Positions 26,729-35,710 of a DNA stretch of 64,000 bases are shown here, in pieces (the first letter of the stretch is position 1; each line of letters begins with the position of its first letter). Origin of the DNA: Leucobacter coleopterorum (lineage in GTDB: Bacteria; Actinomycetota; Actinomycetes; Actinomycetales; Microbacteriaceae); the NCBI RefSeq assembly GCF_011382985.1, contig NZ_CP049933.1, forward strand, positions 806,001 to 870,000. The letters run 5' to 3'. The notes beneath the pieces were generated by a model. The model was not told where the DNA came from, searched no databases, and worked only from the letters and a program-made list of their open reading frames with translations. The position numbers and the translations under genes were made by a program.

Positions 26729-29504
26729 GTGGCTAACCCACGCGTACACGAGATCGCTGCTGAGATCGGTGTAGATAGCAAGGTCGTTCTGGCCAAGCTG
26801 AAAGATATGGGCGAGTTCGTTAAGGCGTCCTCGTCAAGCGTTGCGCCCCCGGTAGCGCGCAAAGTAAAGGCTGCTCTTGAAGCAGAGGGCGTCACCAAAG
26901 CGAAGGGCGAAGAGCCCGCTGCGCAGGCGTCGGAGGCAAAGCCTGCCGCCAAACCAGCGGCTGACAAGCCCGCTGCGAAGAAGCCTGCCGGACCTCGTCC
27001 TGGCCCCAAGGCCCCGCGAAGGCTGCAGAGCCCAAGCCCGCCCCAGAAACTCCCTCCCTCGCACCTCAGGCCCCCGCCGCAGCTGAGAAGCCTGCCCCGG
27101 CAGCGCCAGAGGCCGCGGCTAAGACTGAAGCAAAGACCGACGCGAAGCCCAGCGCTAAGCCCGGTGCCAAGTCGAACGCTCCTAAGCCGGGCGGTCCGCG
27201 TCCAGGTAACAACCCGTTCGCTTCAAGCCAAGGCATGGGCATTCCTCGTCCACCGCGTCCAGGTAACAACCCGTTCGCGCCGAATCAAGGTATGAACCGT
27301 GGTGCTGGCGGAGCCGGTGGTGCTGGCGGCGGCAGTGGTCGTCCTACGCCAGGCAATATTCCTCGCCCGACACCTCGCCCCAGGGCGCCGGTGGCGGCGG
27401 TCGCCCCGGTGGTGCTGGTCGCCCCGGTGGTCGTCCTGGCGGTGGCGGCGGTGGCTTCAACCGTCCCGGTGGTGGCGGTGGCGGTGGCGGTGCTCCCGGT
27501 GCAGGTGGCTTCGGAGCACCTCGTCCGGGTGGTGGCTTTGCCGGTCGTGGCCGTGGTGGCCGTGGTGCTGGCACAGCCGGTGCGTTCGGTCGGGGCGGCT
27601 CCAAGAGCAAGGCGCGTAAGTCGAAGCGGGCGAAGCGCGCAGAATTTGAACTGCGCGAGGCCCCGTCACTTGGTGGCGTAAGCGTACCCCGCGGTGACGG
27701 ATCCACAATGATTCGCCTGCGCCGTGGCGCTTCGCTCTCTGACTTCGCAGACAAGATCAACACGAGCGCGTCGAACCTTGTCACCGTGCTCTTCCACCTC
27801 GGTGAGATGGCAACGGCAACCGAGTCACTCGATGAGGCAACGTTTGAGGTTCTTGGCGACGAGCTGGGTTACAAGATCCAGGTTGTTTCGCCCGAGGACG
27901 AGGACCGCGAGCTGCTTGAAGGCTTTGACATTGATATCGAGGCCGAGCTTGAAGAAGAGGGCGACGATGTACTGAAGCCACGCCCGCCCGTCGTTACGGT
28001 GATGGGCCACGTGGACCACGGTAAGACTCGACTGCTCGACGCGATCCGCAAGGCAAATGTGGGCGGCGGCGAGGCTGGCGGTATTACCCAGCACATTGGC
28101 GCGTACCAGGTGCACACCGAGCACGAGGGTATCGACCGTGCGCTGACCTTTATCGATACCCCGGGTCACGAGGCGTTTACTGCCATGCGTGCCCGTGGTG
28201 CTCAGGTCACCGACATCGCGATCTTGGTTGTTGCTGCAGACGACGGCATCATGCCGCAGACGATTGAGGCATTGAATCACGCGCAGTCGGCAAACGTGCC
28301 GATTGTTGTTGCGGTCAACAAGATCGATAAGGAAGGTGCGAACCCCGACAAGGTTCGTCAGCAGCTCACCGAGTTTGGTCTCATCGCCGAAGAGTACGGC
28401 GGAGACGTGCTGTTCGTAGATGTCTCGGCGAAGAACAACGTCGGTATCACCGAACTGCTCGACGCTGTGCTGCTCACCGCTGACGCCGGTCTCGATATGC
28501 GCGCCAACCCCGACAAGGACGCGCGCGGTGTCGCGATTGAGGCTCGCCTCGACAAGGGTCGTGGCGCGGTCGCAACCGTGCTCATCCAGTCAGGTACGCT
28601 GCGCGTCGGTGATGCTATCGTCGCGGGCACGGCTTACGGTCGTGTGCGTGCGATGAGCGATGAGAACGGTGATCCGGTGCTCGAGGCATTGCCCTCCCGC
28701 CCGGTTCAGGTGCAGGGACTCTCGACGGTTCCTCGTGCCGGTGACACCTTCCTCGTTACCTCCGAGGATCGCACGGCCCGCCAGATCGCTGAGAAGCGTG
28801 AGGCGGCCGAGCGCAACGCTCTGCTGGCGAAGGCCCGCAAGCGCATCAGCCTTGAAGAGTTCACGAAGGCTCTGGAAGACGGCAAGGTCGAATCGCTCAA
28901 CCTCATCATCAAGGGAGACGTGTCGGGTGCTGTTGAGGCACTTGAAGAGTCGCTCATGAAGATCGAGGTCGACGATTCCGTGCAGCTGCGCATCCTGCAC
29001 CGCGGTGTGGGTGCGATCACGGAGAGCGATGTGGATCTTGCAACGATCGACAACGCCATCGTTATCGGCTTCAACGTGCGACCCGATGTCAAGGCTCGCG
29101 AGCGCGCTGCGCGTGAGGGTATCGACATCCGCTTCTACAACGTCATTTACAACGCTCTCGATGACATCGAGGCTTCGCTCAAGGGCATGCTCAAGCCCGA
29201 GTACGAAGAGAAGCAGTCGGGTGTGGCCGAGATCCGCGAGGTGTTCCGCTCCTCGAAGTTCGGCAACATCGCTGGTGTTGTTGTGCGCAGCGGCGTCATA
29301 ACACGCAACGCCAAGGCGCGCGTCATCCGCGAGGGCGTTGTTATCGCCGACGGCCTTGCGATCGACTCGCTGCGTCGCTTCAAGGACGACGTCACCGAGG
29401 TGAAGGTCGACTTCGAGGCCGGTATCGGCCTCGGCAAGTACAACGATATTCAGATCGGCGACGAGATCGAGACAACTGAGATGGTGGAGAAGGCGCGCGA
29501 CTAA
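26729..29504 (+). CDS. infB: Translation initiation factor IF-2 (frame broken twice)
   Basis: IF-2 delivers fMet-tRNA to the 30S subunit. GTG 26729 (RBS CAGGAGAAAA) gives [20 protein letters not shown], the IF2_N domain. Then come a long Ala/Pro/Lys linker and a Gly/Arg-rich region, a second IF2_N motif, and the GTPase with [14 protein letters not shown] (G1), [15 protein letters not shown] (G3) and NKIDKEGA (G4), plus C-terminal domains. Lesions: CCCC 27012-27015 (should be five, restoring PKAPAKAAEP) and CCCC 27378-27381 (restoring [13 protein letters not shown]). Both are in the linker. Corrected length is about 926. Essential, so almost certainly intact in the cell. Confidence 0.95.
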
Positions 29505-29524
29505 GCTCGTCTGATTCTAAACAG

Positions 29525-29563
29525 GGGTGGCCCCGGCAGTGTGAACTGCCGGGGCCACCCTTT
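29525..29563 (+). terminator. Intrinsic terminator after infB
   Basis: A 16-bp perfect stem (GGGTGGCCCCGGCAGT / complement) with GTGA loop followed by TTTGTGTTT, 20 bp after the infB stop. The next 139 bp to 29702 contain no gene. Confidence 0.92.
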
Positions 29564-29702
29564 GTGTTTCCTTACGGGACGGTGCGTCATTCTCGTCGTG
29601 ACGAGGGGCATGGTCGCTGACCCCGGAGGTCCCGTGGGCTGAAAAGCCCGTTCTGGACCGGCTGGATGGTTACCAACGGCCGACACATCCAGCGCGAGGG
29701 CT

Positions 29703-30341
29703 TTACCGTCGGTCGAAGCGTCTGCCTTGAGGATTTGAAGACAGCAGCGTGAGGATGAACACTGTGAAGCTGCCGCCGTAGGGAACAAAAGAGATGAACC
29801 ACAACGGACCTGCAAAATTTGCGTCATGTAGACGACGCCACGTCAGCGCCAGCATCGGCACGAACAATCCAATTGCGGCCAAGAAAATTAGCCACCCCAA
29901 AGCGATCAGAAGCGGATCTGATCTGCCCGAGATATCGCTTGAAACGTCGGTATAGACGCTACTGCTGGAGAGATAGTCGCTAAGTAGAGCGTCTGCAATT
30001 CCAAAGACAGCTGTCGGCACAAAGATGATCAGAGCAAAAAATAGGCTGAAGAACCAGTACTCGCTGCGCGAAGCACGACCCCGAAACCTCGCGTAGTTCA
30101 TGAATGCTCGTCGAATTGCCTGCCCAAAATTAGCGCCATACAGGGGTCGGGTGAGGTCTTCCGGCGAGGCTGCCCCATCGAATGGCTCTCCGGGGCCTGG
30201 GATCCATTGTGCCGCGTATTGCGCCGGCGGTGCGTACTGAGGTGGTGGAGCCATGTACTGCGGCGGAGGAGCATAGAGAGGTTGTTGTTGGGGCTGGGCG
30301 TACTGGGGCGACTGCGCATCGGAGTTCGAGGGTTGGGACAC
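29703..30341 (-). CDS. DUF805 membrane protein with Pro/Gln/Tyr-rich N-terminus (copy 1)
   Basis: 212 residues from a GTG. The first 50 residues are low-complexity PQYAPPPQY-like repeats. The membrane part starts at the DUF805 signature YARFRGRASRSEYWFF and continues with about four helices and WRRLHDANFAGPLWFISFVP, ending NPQGRRFDRR. DUF805 proteins are inner-membrane proteins of unknown function, sometimes linked to envelope stress or phage. A close paralog lies immediately upstream on the same strand. Confidence 0.85.
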   Translation of the reverse strand: MSQPSNSDAQSPQYAQPQQQPLYAPPPQYMAPPPQYAPPAQYAAQWIPGPGEPFDGAASPEDLTRPLYGANFGQAIRRAFMNYARFRGRASRSEYWFFSLFFALIIFVPTAVFGIADALLSDYLSSSSVYTDVSSDISGRSDPLLIALGWLIFLAAIGLFVPMLALTWRRLHDANFAGPLWFISFVPYGGSFTVFILTLLSSNPQGRRFDRR

Positions 30342-30367
30342 AGATCAACTATTTCAGACTGCGACGG

Positions 30368-31042
30368 TTAGCGCCTATCGAAACGACGTCCCTCAGGGTT
30401 TGGTGGCATGAGTAGAAAAATGAACACAACTAGGCTGCCCGCAGGAACAAAGCTGAGGAAGTAGAACGGGCCAGCAAAGTTTGCATCGTGCAGTCGGCGC
30501 CAGACCAGCGCCAACGACGGAATAAAGGTTCCAAGAGCAATCACTAGCAGGAGCCCCGCGCCGAGGAAGAACAGGAAAGCACCAAGGCCCGACCCCGGGG
30601 TTGGGCCGTCTGAATAGCTCCGGTAGCTTGCGGAGCCAATGATGTAGGTGAAGAGCCCGAGCATGTAGAGAATCGTGGGGACGATAGAAAGCATTACCCC
30701 AAAAAGTGCGATCCACCAGTACTCGCTGCGCGAAGCTCGACCATCGAAGTTTGCGTAATTCTTGAAGTAACGGCGAACGGCCTGGCCGAACGTCGCACCA
30801 TACAGCGGGCGCAAGAGGTCTTCGGATGAACTGGCGCCGTTAAAAGGTTCTCCGGGGCCCGGTTCTCCGGGAACACCGAACTGGTTGTAATTGGGTGTAG
30901 CGGGGTATGCCTGCTGGATCGGATACTGCGGCTGTACGTACTGCGGAGGCGGCGCGTACTGCGGAACCTGGTACTGCGACGGTGGCGGCGCGTACTGGGG
31001 TTGCTGCGGCTGCTGATCTTCAGAGTTTGGAGGTATCGACAC
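30368..31042 (-). CDS. DUF805 membrane protein with Pro/Gln/Tyr-rich N-terminus (copy 2)
   Basis: 224 residues from a GTG, with the same plan as its downstream neighbour: about 60 residues of YAPPPQY/PQY repeats, the segment GEPGPGEPFNGASSSEDLLR, the DUF805 core NFDGRASRSEYWWIALFG, helices, WRRLHDANFAGPFYFLSFVP and the tail NPEGRRFDRR. Identical tails and core motifs mark a tandem duplication, but helices have diverged. Spacing of 26 bp between the genes suggests one transcript. Function unknown. Confidence 0.85.
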   Translation of the reverse strand: MSIPPNSEDQQPQQPQYAPPPSQYQVPQYAPPPQYVQPQYPIQQAYPATPNYNQFGVPGEPGPGEPFNGASSSEDLLRPLYGATFGQAVRRYFKNYANFDGRASRSEYWWIALFGVMLSIVPTILYMLGLFTYIIGSASYRSYSDGPTPGSGLGAFLFFLGAGLLLVIALGTFIPSLALVWRRLHDANFAGPFYFLSFVPAGSLVVFIFLLMPPNPEGRRFDRR

Positions 31043-31144
31043 TATCCGACTTTCTGTTCGCCCGGTTAAGGAACATTCTGCTTCTTCCTACCATGGTATT
31101 CCAGGCAAAAAGCGGCCCGCGTTTACGAACCGCTCCACGGAAAC

Positions 31145-31552
31145 TCAGAGCTGTTGCACACGAACCGTGTTGCCGGCGGGGTCGCGGAACGCGAAGTCGC
31201 GGGATCCCCAATCCTGATCCATCGGCTCCTGCAAGATGTCGGCGCCGGAACCTTCAACTTTCTCGAACAGTTCGTCCAAGGCATCGGTTGCGAACACGAT
31301 GGAGGCGTATGAGCCCTTCGCTACGAGCTCACCAATGACTCGGCGTTCCTCATCACTGAGACCGGGATCGACCGCCGGTGGTGAAAGCACGATTGATGTT
31401 TCGGGCTGATTTGCTGGCCCGACTGTAATCCAACGCATGGCCTCGTAGCCAACGTCTTTACGAACTTCAAAGCCGAGAACATCGCGGTAGAACGCGAGTG
31501 AGGCTTCTGGATCGGTGTGAGGCAAGAACGTAACGTGAATGTTGATCTTCAT
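31145..31552 (-). CDS. VOC-family (glyoxalase/bleomycin-resistance fold) protein
   Basis: 135 residues with the two beta-alpha-beta-beta-beta repeats of the vicinal oxygen chelate fold: start KINIHVTFLPHTDPEASLAFYRDVLGFEV and end DFAFRDPAGNTVRVQQL. Substrate cannot be deduced. It is 10 bp downstream of an AraC-family gene on the same strand and so probably its regulatory target. Confidence 0.85.
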   Translation of the reverse strand: MKINIHVTFLPHTDPEASLAFYRDVLGFEVRKDVGYEAMRWITVGPANQPETSIVLSPPAVDPGLSDEERRVIGELVAKGSYASIVFATDALDELFEKVEGSGADILQEPMDQDWGSRDFAFRDPAGNTVRVQQL

Positions 31553-31562
31553 GGTCGTAAAC

Positions 31563-32006
31563 TTACTCCCCGAGCGCAGCAGAAACTTCTTGATTCCTGA
31601 CCGGTTTCAGTGCGCGCGAAACAACGCAACTGGGCAGATCGTCGATCCCGCTTTCCGCTGCCTGACGGTATGCGCGAGGAGATAATCCAACAAGTTCGCT
31701 GAAGCGGGTGCTGAAGGTGCCAAGTGAACCGTAGCCAACCGCAAAGCAGACCTCGGTCACACTGAGGTTGTCCCTGCGCAACAGCGTCATAGCGCGCTCG
31801 ATTCGCCGCGTCATGAGGTAACTGTAGGGGGACTCACCGTACGCTGCGCGAAACTCTCTGCTGAGGTGCCCGGCAGATACGTGGGCTCCACGGGCAAGTG
31901 CCTCAACATCGAGCGGACTCGCATACTCCCGGTCGATGCGGTCGCGAACCTTTCGGAGCAGCCGGAGTTCGTCGAGTCGCTTTTCGGTCGCGGAGTTCTC
32001 AGTCAT
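31563..32006 (-). CDS. AraC-family DNA-binding protein (HTH only)
   Basis: 147 residues consisting mainly of the AraC double helix-turn-helix: VRDRIDREYASPLDVEALA, AHVSAGHLSREFRAAYGESP and LSVTEVCFAVGYGSLGTFSTRF with LSPRAYR. No separate ligand domain, but a C-terminal extension of about 35 residues follows. Co-directional with the VOC protein; stand-alone HTH members of this kind often act with small-molecule-binding VOC partners. Intact. Confidence 0.88.
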   Translation of the reverse strand: MTENSATEKRLDELRLLRKVRDRIDREYASPLDVEALARGAHVSAGHLSREFRAAYGESPYSYLMTRRIERAMTLLRRDNLSVTEVCFAVGYGSLGTFSTRFSELVGLSPRAYRQAAESGIDDLPSCVVSRALKPVRNQEVSAALGE

Positions 32007-32031
32007 CAGGGTTCATTCTCTCACCCGGCGG

Positions 32032-32037
32032 TAGGAT
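32032..32037 (+). promoter_or_regulatory. Leaderless -10 of rbfA
   Basis: TAGGAT, TATCGC, then ATG 32044. Confidence 0.65.
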
Positions 32038-32043
32038 TATCGC

Positions 32044-32487
32044 ATGAGTAATCCACGTGCAGGCAAGGTGGCTGAACGCATTCAGCAAATCATTGCGAGA
32101 AGACTGGAAAAGGGGCTGCGGGATCCTCGCCTCGGCTTTGTCACGATCACTGACGTGAGAGTGACCGGCGACATTCAGCACGCCAGTGTGTTCTATACGG
32201 TGTACGGAAACGAAGAAGAGCAGGCTGACTCTGCCGCGGCGCTCAAAGCGGCAACGGGCATGCTGCGCAGCGAGGTTGGCAAGCAACTCGGCACGCGACT
32301 CACGCCAACCCTGGAGTTTATTCACGATGAGTTGCCAGAGAGCGCGCAACATCTGAACGACCTTCTTGCCGAGGCTAGGCAGCGGGACGAGGCGGCCCAG
32401 GCGCTTGCCGCGAATGCTGAGTACGCGGGTGAGAAAGATCCATACGGAAAACTAAGCGACGCAGCGCCTGAGGGAGAAGAGAAATGA
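32044..32487 (+). CDS. rbfA: Ribosome-binding factor A
   Basis: RbfA assists late 30S maturation. 147 residues: the family N-terminus [19 protein letters not shown], the KH-like core with [25 protein letters not shown], and [21 protein letters not shown], plus a charged C-terminal tail. Its 3' end overlaps the lipoprotein gene by 4 nt. Intact. Confidence 0.94.
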   Translation: MSNPRAGKVAERIQQIIARRLEKGLRDPRLGFVTITDVRVTGDIQHASVFYTVYGNEEEQADSAAALKAATGMLRSEVGKQLGTRLTPTLEFIHDELPESAQHLNDLLAEARQRDEAAQALAANAEYAGEKDPYGKLSDAAPEGEEK

Positions 32488-32873
32488 AGAAGATCCGCAC
32501 GACAGCTATTACTTCTGCGGTGGGGGTGGCTCTCTTGCTGGGGCTCACACTCACGGGCTGCGCCCCAGGGAATAACCCAGACGTGCCCAAGGGTGTGCCG
32601 ACCGCAGTCGCCACTGTGCAGGGTGAGGTGTCGAACAAGGCATCCTCAAGCGACTCAAACTGGTCATACTCTGTGGAGGTCGAAACCAAAAAAGCGCAAG
32701 ACGAGGCCATCACGAAGCTGAAGGACAATGGCTTTAAAGTGATCGGCAAAAACGAGCAAGACGGCACACGCACTTACGCCCTCACAAATGACAAAGAGAA
32801 GATCAACGTGACCGTTGTGCTCACCAAACAGGACAAGAAGTTTTTGGTGATCTACAACATCGTCAAGTTGTAA
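32484..32873 (+). CDS. Small secreted lipoprotein
   Basis: 129 residues. KKIR, a hydrophobic core and the lipobox LTLTGC place the lipidated Cys at about residue 26. The mature domain (about 100 residues) has two beta-rich halves with regularly placed Lys/Asp and no recognised family. It is translationally coupled to rbfA and ends 1 bp before the convergent mutY. Function unknown. Confidence 0.8.
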   Translation: MKKIRTTAITSAVGVALLLGLTLTGCAPGNNPDVPKGVPTAVATVQGEVSNKASSSDSNWSYSVEVETKKAQDEAITKLKDNGFKVIGKNEQDGTRTYALTNDKEKINVTVVLTKQDKKFLVIYNIVKL

Positions 32874-33797
32874 TCAGGGCAGCTGTGCCCGGCCCTCGAG
32901 CTCTACGATCAGGCCGTCCGCGATCAGCGAGTCGTAGGCGCGCTGAGGCTGAGTGACATCGTGGGGCTCGCGGTGCTTGCCCCGCGCTGCGTTCAGCGCG
33001 GCATCGCGTGAGACCGGCTCAGCTGACCGGCGCACCAGCGCCATGATCCGACCACGTGCCTGGCGGTCGGATCCCTCAAACTTCGCCTGCTTTGGCCTCT
33101 TCTCAGGAGAATTGTCGGGATAACCCGCCCCGCGCCACTCGCACCACGCCGCGATCGGGCACGCGTCGCAGAGCGGCGTGCGGGCTGTGCACACGATGGC
33201 TCCGAGCTCCATTGCCGCGGCGTTGAACACGGCCGCTTCTGCCGGGTCCGGCGGAAGTAGCGCGGCCATATCGTCAAGATCGGTAGATCTCGGCATCCCC
33301 GCGGCCGCTATGCCGTGAATAGCCCGCGCCAGCACTCGTCGAGTGTTTGTGTCGACCACAGGATGGTGCTCACCGTAGGCGAATGCTGCAACTGCGCGCG
33401 CGGTGTAGGGTCCAATGCCTGTGAGCGCCAGCAATTGCTGCACGTCCCTGGGCACGACATCACCGTGCAGCGTTGCGATCTCAACCGCTGCGCGATGCAG
33501 CCACAGGGCACGTCGAGGGTATCCCAGGCGGTCCCAGGCGCGCACCGCTTCTCCGGGTACTTCGGCGGCGAGTGCGGAAGGTGTCGGCCAGCGTTCAATC
33601 CAGGCTGTCCAGCGTGGGATCACACGATCTACCTGTGTCTGTTGCAGCATGAACTCTGAGACCAGCACTGCCCAGGGCGAGGTACCCTGGGCCCGCCAGG
33701 GCAGATCCCGGGCTGCGTGAGCGAACCAATTACTCAGGGTCCGAGCCAATCCTGCACGATCCGGTGTCGAGGCAGGGACAGAACGAGAGGTGGGCAT
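32874..33797 (-). CDS. mutY: A/G-specific adenine glycosylase MutY
   Basis: Removes adenine opposite 8-oxoguanine. 307 residues: LVSEFMLQQTQVDRVIPRW, helix-hairpin-helix LTGIGPYTARAVAAFAYG with catalytic Asp in HHPVVDTNTRRVLAR, and the iron-sulfur cluster Cys set CTARTPLCDACPIAAWC (C-X6-C-X2-C-X5-C). The NUDIX-like C-terminal domain of E. coli MutY is missing, as usual in actinobacteria. Divergent from truB with back-to-back leaderless promoters. Intact. Confidence 0.93.
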   Translation of the reverse strand: MPTSRSVPASTPDRAGLARTLSNWFAHAARDLPWRAQGTSPWAVLVSEFMLQQTQVDRVIPRWTAWIERWPTPSALAAEVPGEAVRAWDRLGYPRRALWLHRAAVEIATLHGDVVPRDVQQLLALTGIGPYTARAVAAFAYGEHHPVVDTNTRRVLARAIHGIAAAGMPRSTDLDDMAALLPPDPAEAAVFNAAAMELGAIVCTARTPLCDACPIAAWCEWRGAGYPDNSPEKRPKQAKFEGSDRQARGRIMALVRRSAEPVSRDAALNAARGKHREPHDVTQPQRAYDSLIADGLIVELEGRAQLP

Positions 33798-33803
33798 CAG
33801 TCC

Positions 33804-33809
33804 AGTCTA
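33804..33809 (-). promoter_or_regulatory. Leaderless -10 of mutY
   Basis: The minus strand reads TAGACT, GGACTG, ATG at 33797. Only 15 bp separate it from the truB -10 on the other strand. Confidence 0.6.
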
Positions 33810-33824
33810 GATCGGCGGCGCGGT

Positions 33825-33830
33825 TAGGAT
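33825..33830 (+). promoter_or_regulatory. Leaderless -10 of truB
   Basis: TAGGAT, GGGACG, then GTG 33837. Confidence 0.65.
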
Positions 33831-33836
33831 GGGACG

Positions 33837-34805
33837 GTGACGAGAGCCCCGATAACCGCGCCGACAATCTTGCCCCCGCAGGGAGGAATCCTGCTGGTCG
33901 ACAAAGAAGGTGGCTGGACGAGTCACGATGTTGTTGCCCGGTCTCGCCGGGCGCTTGGCACTCGCAAAGTCGGGCACGCCGGCACTCTTGACCCGATGGC
34001 TACTGGGCTCCTGGTGTTGGGTGCAGGCCCAGCGACCCGGCTGCTGACCCACCTTGTTGGCCTCGACAAAACCTACACAACGACCATCCGCCTCGGCACC
34101 GCGACGGTCACCGACGATCGGGAGGGGGACCGGATTAGTGCCGTCGAGCAAAGTGTTGTCGAAGCGCTCGCAGCAGATCCCGCTCGGATTGCCCTTGCTG
34201 TCGCGGAGCTGACCGGCGCGATTGAGCAGGCCCCAAGTGCAGTGAGTGCGATCAAGGTTGATGGCAAACGAGCCTACGATCGAGTTCGATCCGGGGAAGC
34301 AGTCGAGCTCAAGAAACGCCCGGTCACGATCTACTCCTTTGAAACGAGTGAGCCACGTATTACTGCGGAAGACGACGGAACGCGGGTGATTGATATCGAC
34401 GCGACGGTACGCTGCTCCACCGGTACGTACATTCGTGCGCTGGCGCGGGATCTTGGCGAGAAGCTTGGGGTGGGAGGACACTTGGTCGCACTGCGGCGCT
34501 CGGCAGTGGGTCCGTTCGACGTGGCGAGCGCCGTGAGCATGGACGCACTCACTGCGGGAGGCTCACTTCCCCTCATATTGCCAACGCAGGTAGCTGAACG
34601 ACTCTTCCCCGTGCTTCGTCTTACTGAGCAGCAGGCCATTGATATTGGGCACGGCAAACGCCTCGAGGTGGACGCCTCGAACGATGCAGCACTCGTCGCC
34701 GCTATCGCGCCCGGCGAGAGACTGGTAGGTCTCCTTGAAGTAAAACACGGCCGCACTCGGGTTGTCACCAATTTTCCAACTCCCGATGGGCAGGCGGTCG
34801 TATGA
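33837..34805 (+). CDS. truB: tRNA pseudouridine(55) synthase TruB
   Basis: 322 residues. Motifs: GGILLVDKEGGWTSHDVV, the catalytic GHAGTLDPMATGLLVLG (Asp nucleophile), PSAVSAIKVDGKRAYDRVR and RCSTGTYIRALARDLGE. Makes the universal T-loop pseudouridine in tRNAs. The C-terminal region carries a TruB_C actinobacterial-type domain. Stop overlaps the next gene by 4 nt. Intact. Confidence 0.95.
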   Translation: MTRAPITAPTILPPQGGILLVDKEGGWTSHDVVARSRRALGTRKVGHAGTLDPMATGLLVLGAGPATRLLTHLVGLDKTYTTTIRLGTATVTDDREGDRISAVEQSVVEALAADPARIALAVAELTGAIEQAPSAVSAIKVDGKRAYDRVRSGEAVELKKRPVTIYSFETSEPRITAEDDGTRVIDIDATVRCSTGTYIRALARDLGEKLGVGGHLVALRRSAVGPFDVASAVSMDALTAGGSLPLILPTQVAERLFPVLRLTEQQAIDIGHGKRLEVDASNDAALVAAIAPGERLVGLLEVKHGRTRVVTNFPTPDGQAVV

Positions 34806-35158
34806 TTCTCTGGTTTGGCATTGTCATCATCGCTGTGGCGATTCTCGCTGCAGTCGTGTGCGCTGTCGCCGCCGCCCGCAAGATCACTCCAAACGACTAC
34901 ACACTCGGAGCGACGGTGCTCGTTGTTCTCCTGCTTGTCGCACAGCTCGTCATCTCGATTGTGGCCCCCTTCACGGGCAACAATGCAGTTGGGGATCCTC
35001 TTGAGTTTTGGCTCTACCTCATAGTGGTGTTTGTGCTGCCGCTGGGAGCGGGATTTTGGGCGCTCATGGATCGCACCCGCTGGGCCAACCTGGTGCTTGC
35101 CGTGGTGCATCTCTCAATAGCCGTGATGGTCTATCGCATGATGGTCATCTGGGGTTAG
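34802..35158 (+). CDS. Four-helix membrane protein between truB and ribF
   Basis: 118 residues with four hydrophobic stretches (about residues 1-25, 35-55, 65-85, 95-115) and few charges. Overlaps truB by 4 nt, so translated with it. Similar small membrane proteins occur between truB and ribF in related genomes, as far as I recall; function unknown. Confidence 0.75.
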   Translation: MILWFGIVIIAVAILAAVVCAVAAARKITPNDYTLGATVLVVLLLVAQLVISIVAPFTGNNAVGDPLEFWLYLIVVFVLPLGAGFWALMDRTRWANLVLAVVHLSIAVMVYRMMVIWG

Positions 35159-35202
35159 TTCGCTCGGGATCAAGCCAGCACGAGCCGACCGCGGTCGCGC
35201 GG

Positions 35203-35208
35203 TAAGCT
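35203..35208 (+). promoter_or_regulatory. Leaderless -10 of the membrane gene upstream of ribF
   Basis: TAAGCT, 7-nt gap, GTG 35216. Confidence 0.5.
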
Positions 35209-35215
35209 GTAGGGC

Positions 35216-35710
35216 GTGTCTAACGACGAATCCCGAGGTGCGATGTCACCCTCCGCATCTCAGCGAGTTGCCCAGCGGGTTGAGCGGCTAAGCGGTCTGG
35301 GACGTGTACTCATCACTGTCTACGTGGTGCTTGCGCTCGCTGCAACATTTCGCTCGCTCTACCAGATCGTTGCCAAGTTCGATGAGGCACCGCTCGCCTA
35401 CTCGCTCTCTGCACTTTCTGGGCTCGTGTATATCGTCGCAACGATCGCGCTCATTAAGAGGCGCGGTGTGTGGCGTGGGATCGCGTGGGGTGCGCTCATA
35501 TTCGAGCTGTGTGGCGTCGTTATCGTTGGCACCCTGAGTATCCTGGTTCCCCAGTTCTTTGCGCACCCGTCAGTGTGGTCGCATTTCGGCAGCGGTTACG
35601 TGTTTATTCCGCTGGTACTGCCGGTGCTCGGCCTGATCTGGTTGAAGCGCGACGGCAATGCCGCACGCGCTGCTGCCGAGACTGCGGGGGAGCACAATGC
35701 GAGTATTTGA
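35216..35710 (+). CDS. Four-helix membrane protein preceding ribF
   Basis: 164 residues: a charged N-terminus, then helices beginning GRVLITVYVVLALAATF, LSALSGLVYIVATIAL, GIAWGALIFELCGVVIVG and YVFIPLVLPVLGLIWL, with a short Ala-rich tail. Not recognised as a named family. Its 3' end overlaps the ribF start by 14 nt, implying co-translation with ribF. Intact. Confidence 0.8.
   Translation: MSNDESRGAMSPSASQRVAQRVERLSGLGRVLITVYVVLALAATFRSLYQIVAKFDEAPLAYSLSALSGLVYIVATIALIKRRGVWRGIAWGALIFELCGVVIVGTLSILVPQFFAHPSVWSHFGSGYVFIPLVLPVLGLIWLKRDGNAARAAAETAGEHNASI

Noticed and set aside
27344..27784. Pro/Arg-rich minus-strand frame opposite the Gly-rich linker of infB
   Set aside because: It is the mirror of the Gly-codon-rich repeats of IF-2 (GGN read backwards as CCN) and has no start context.
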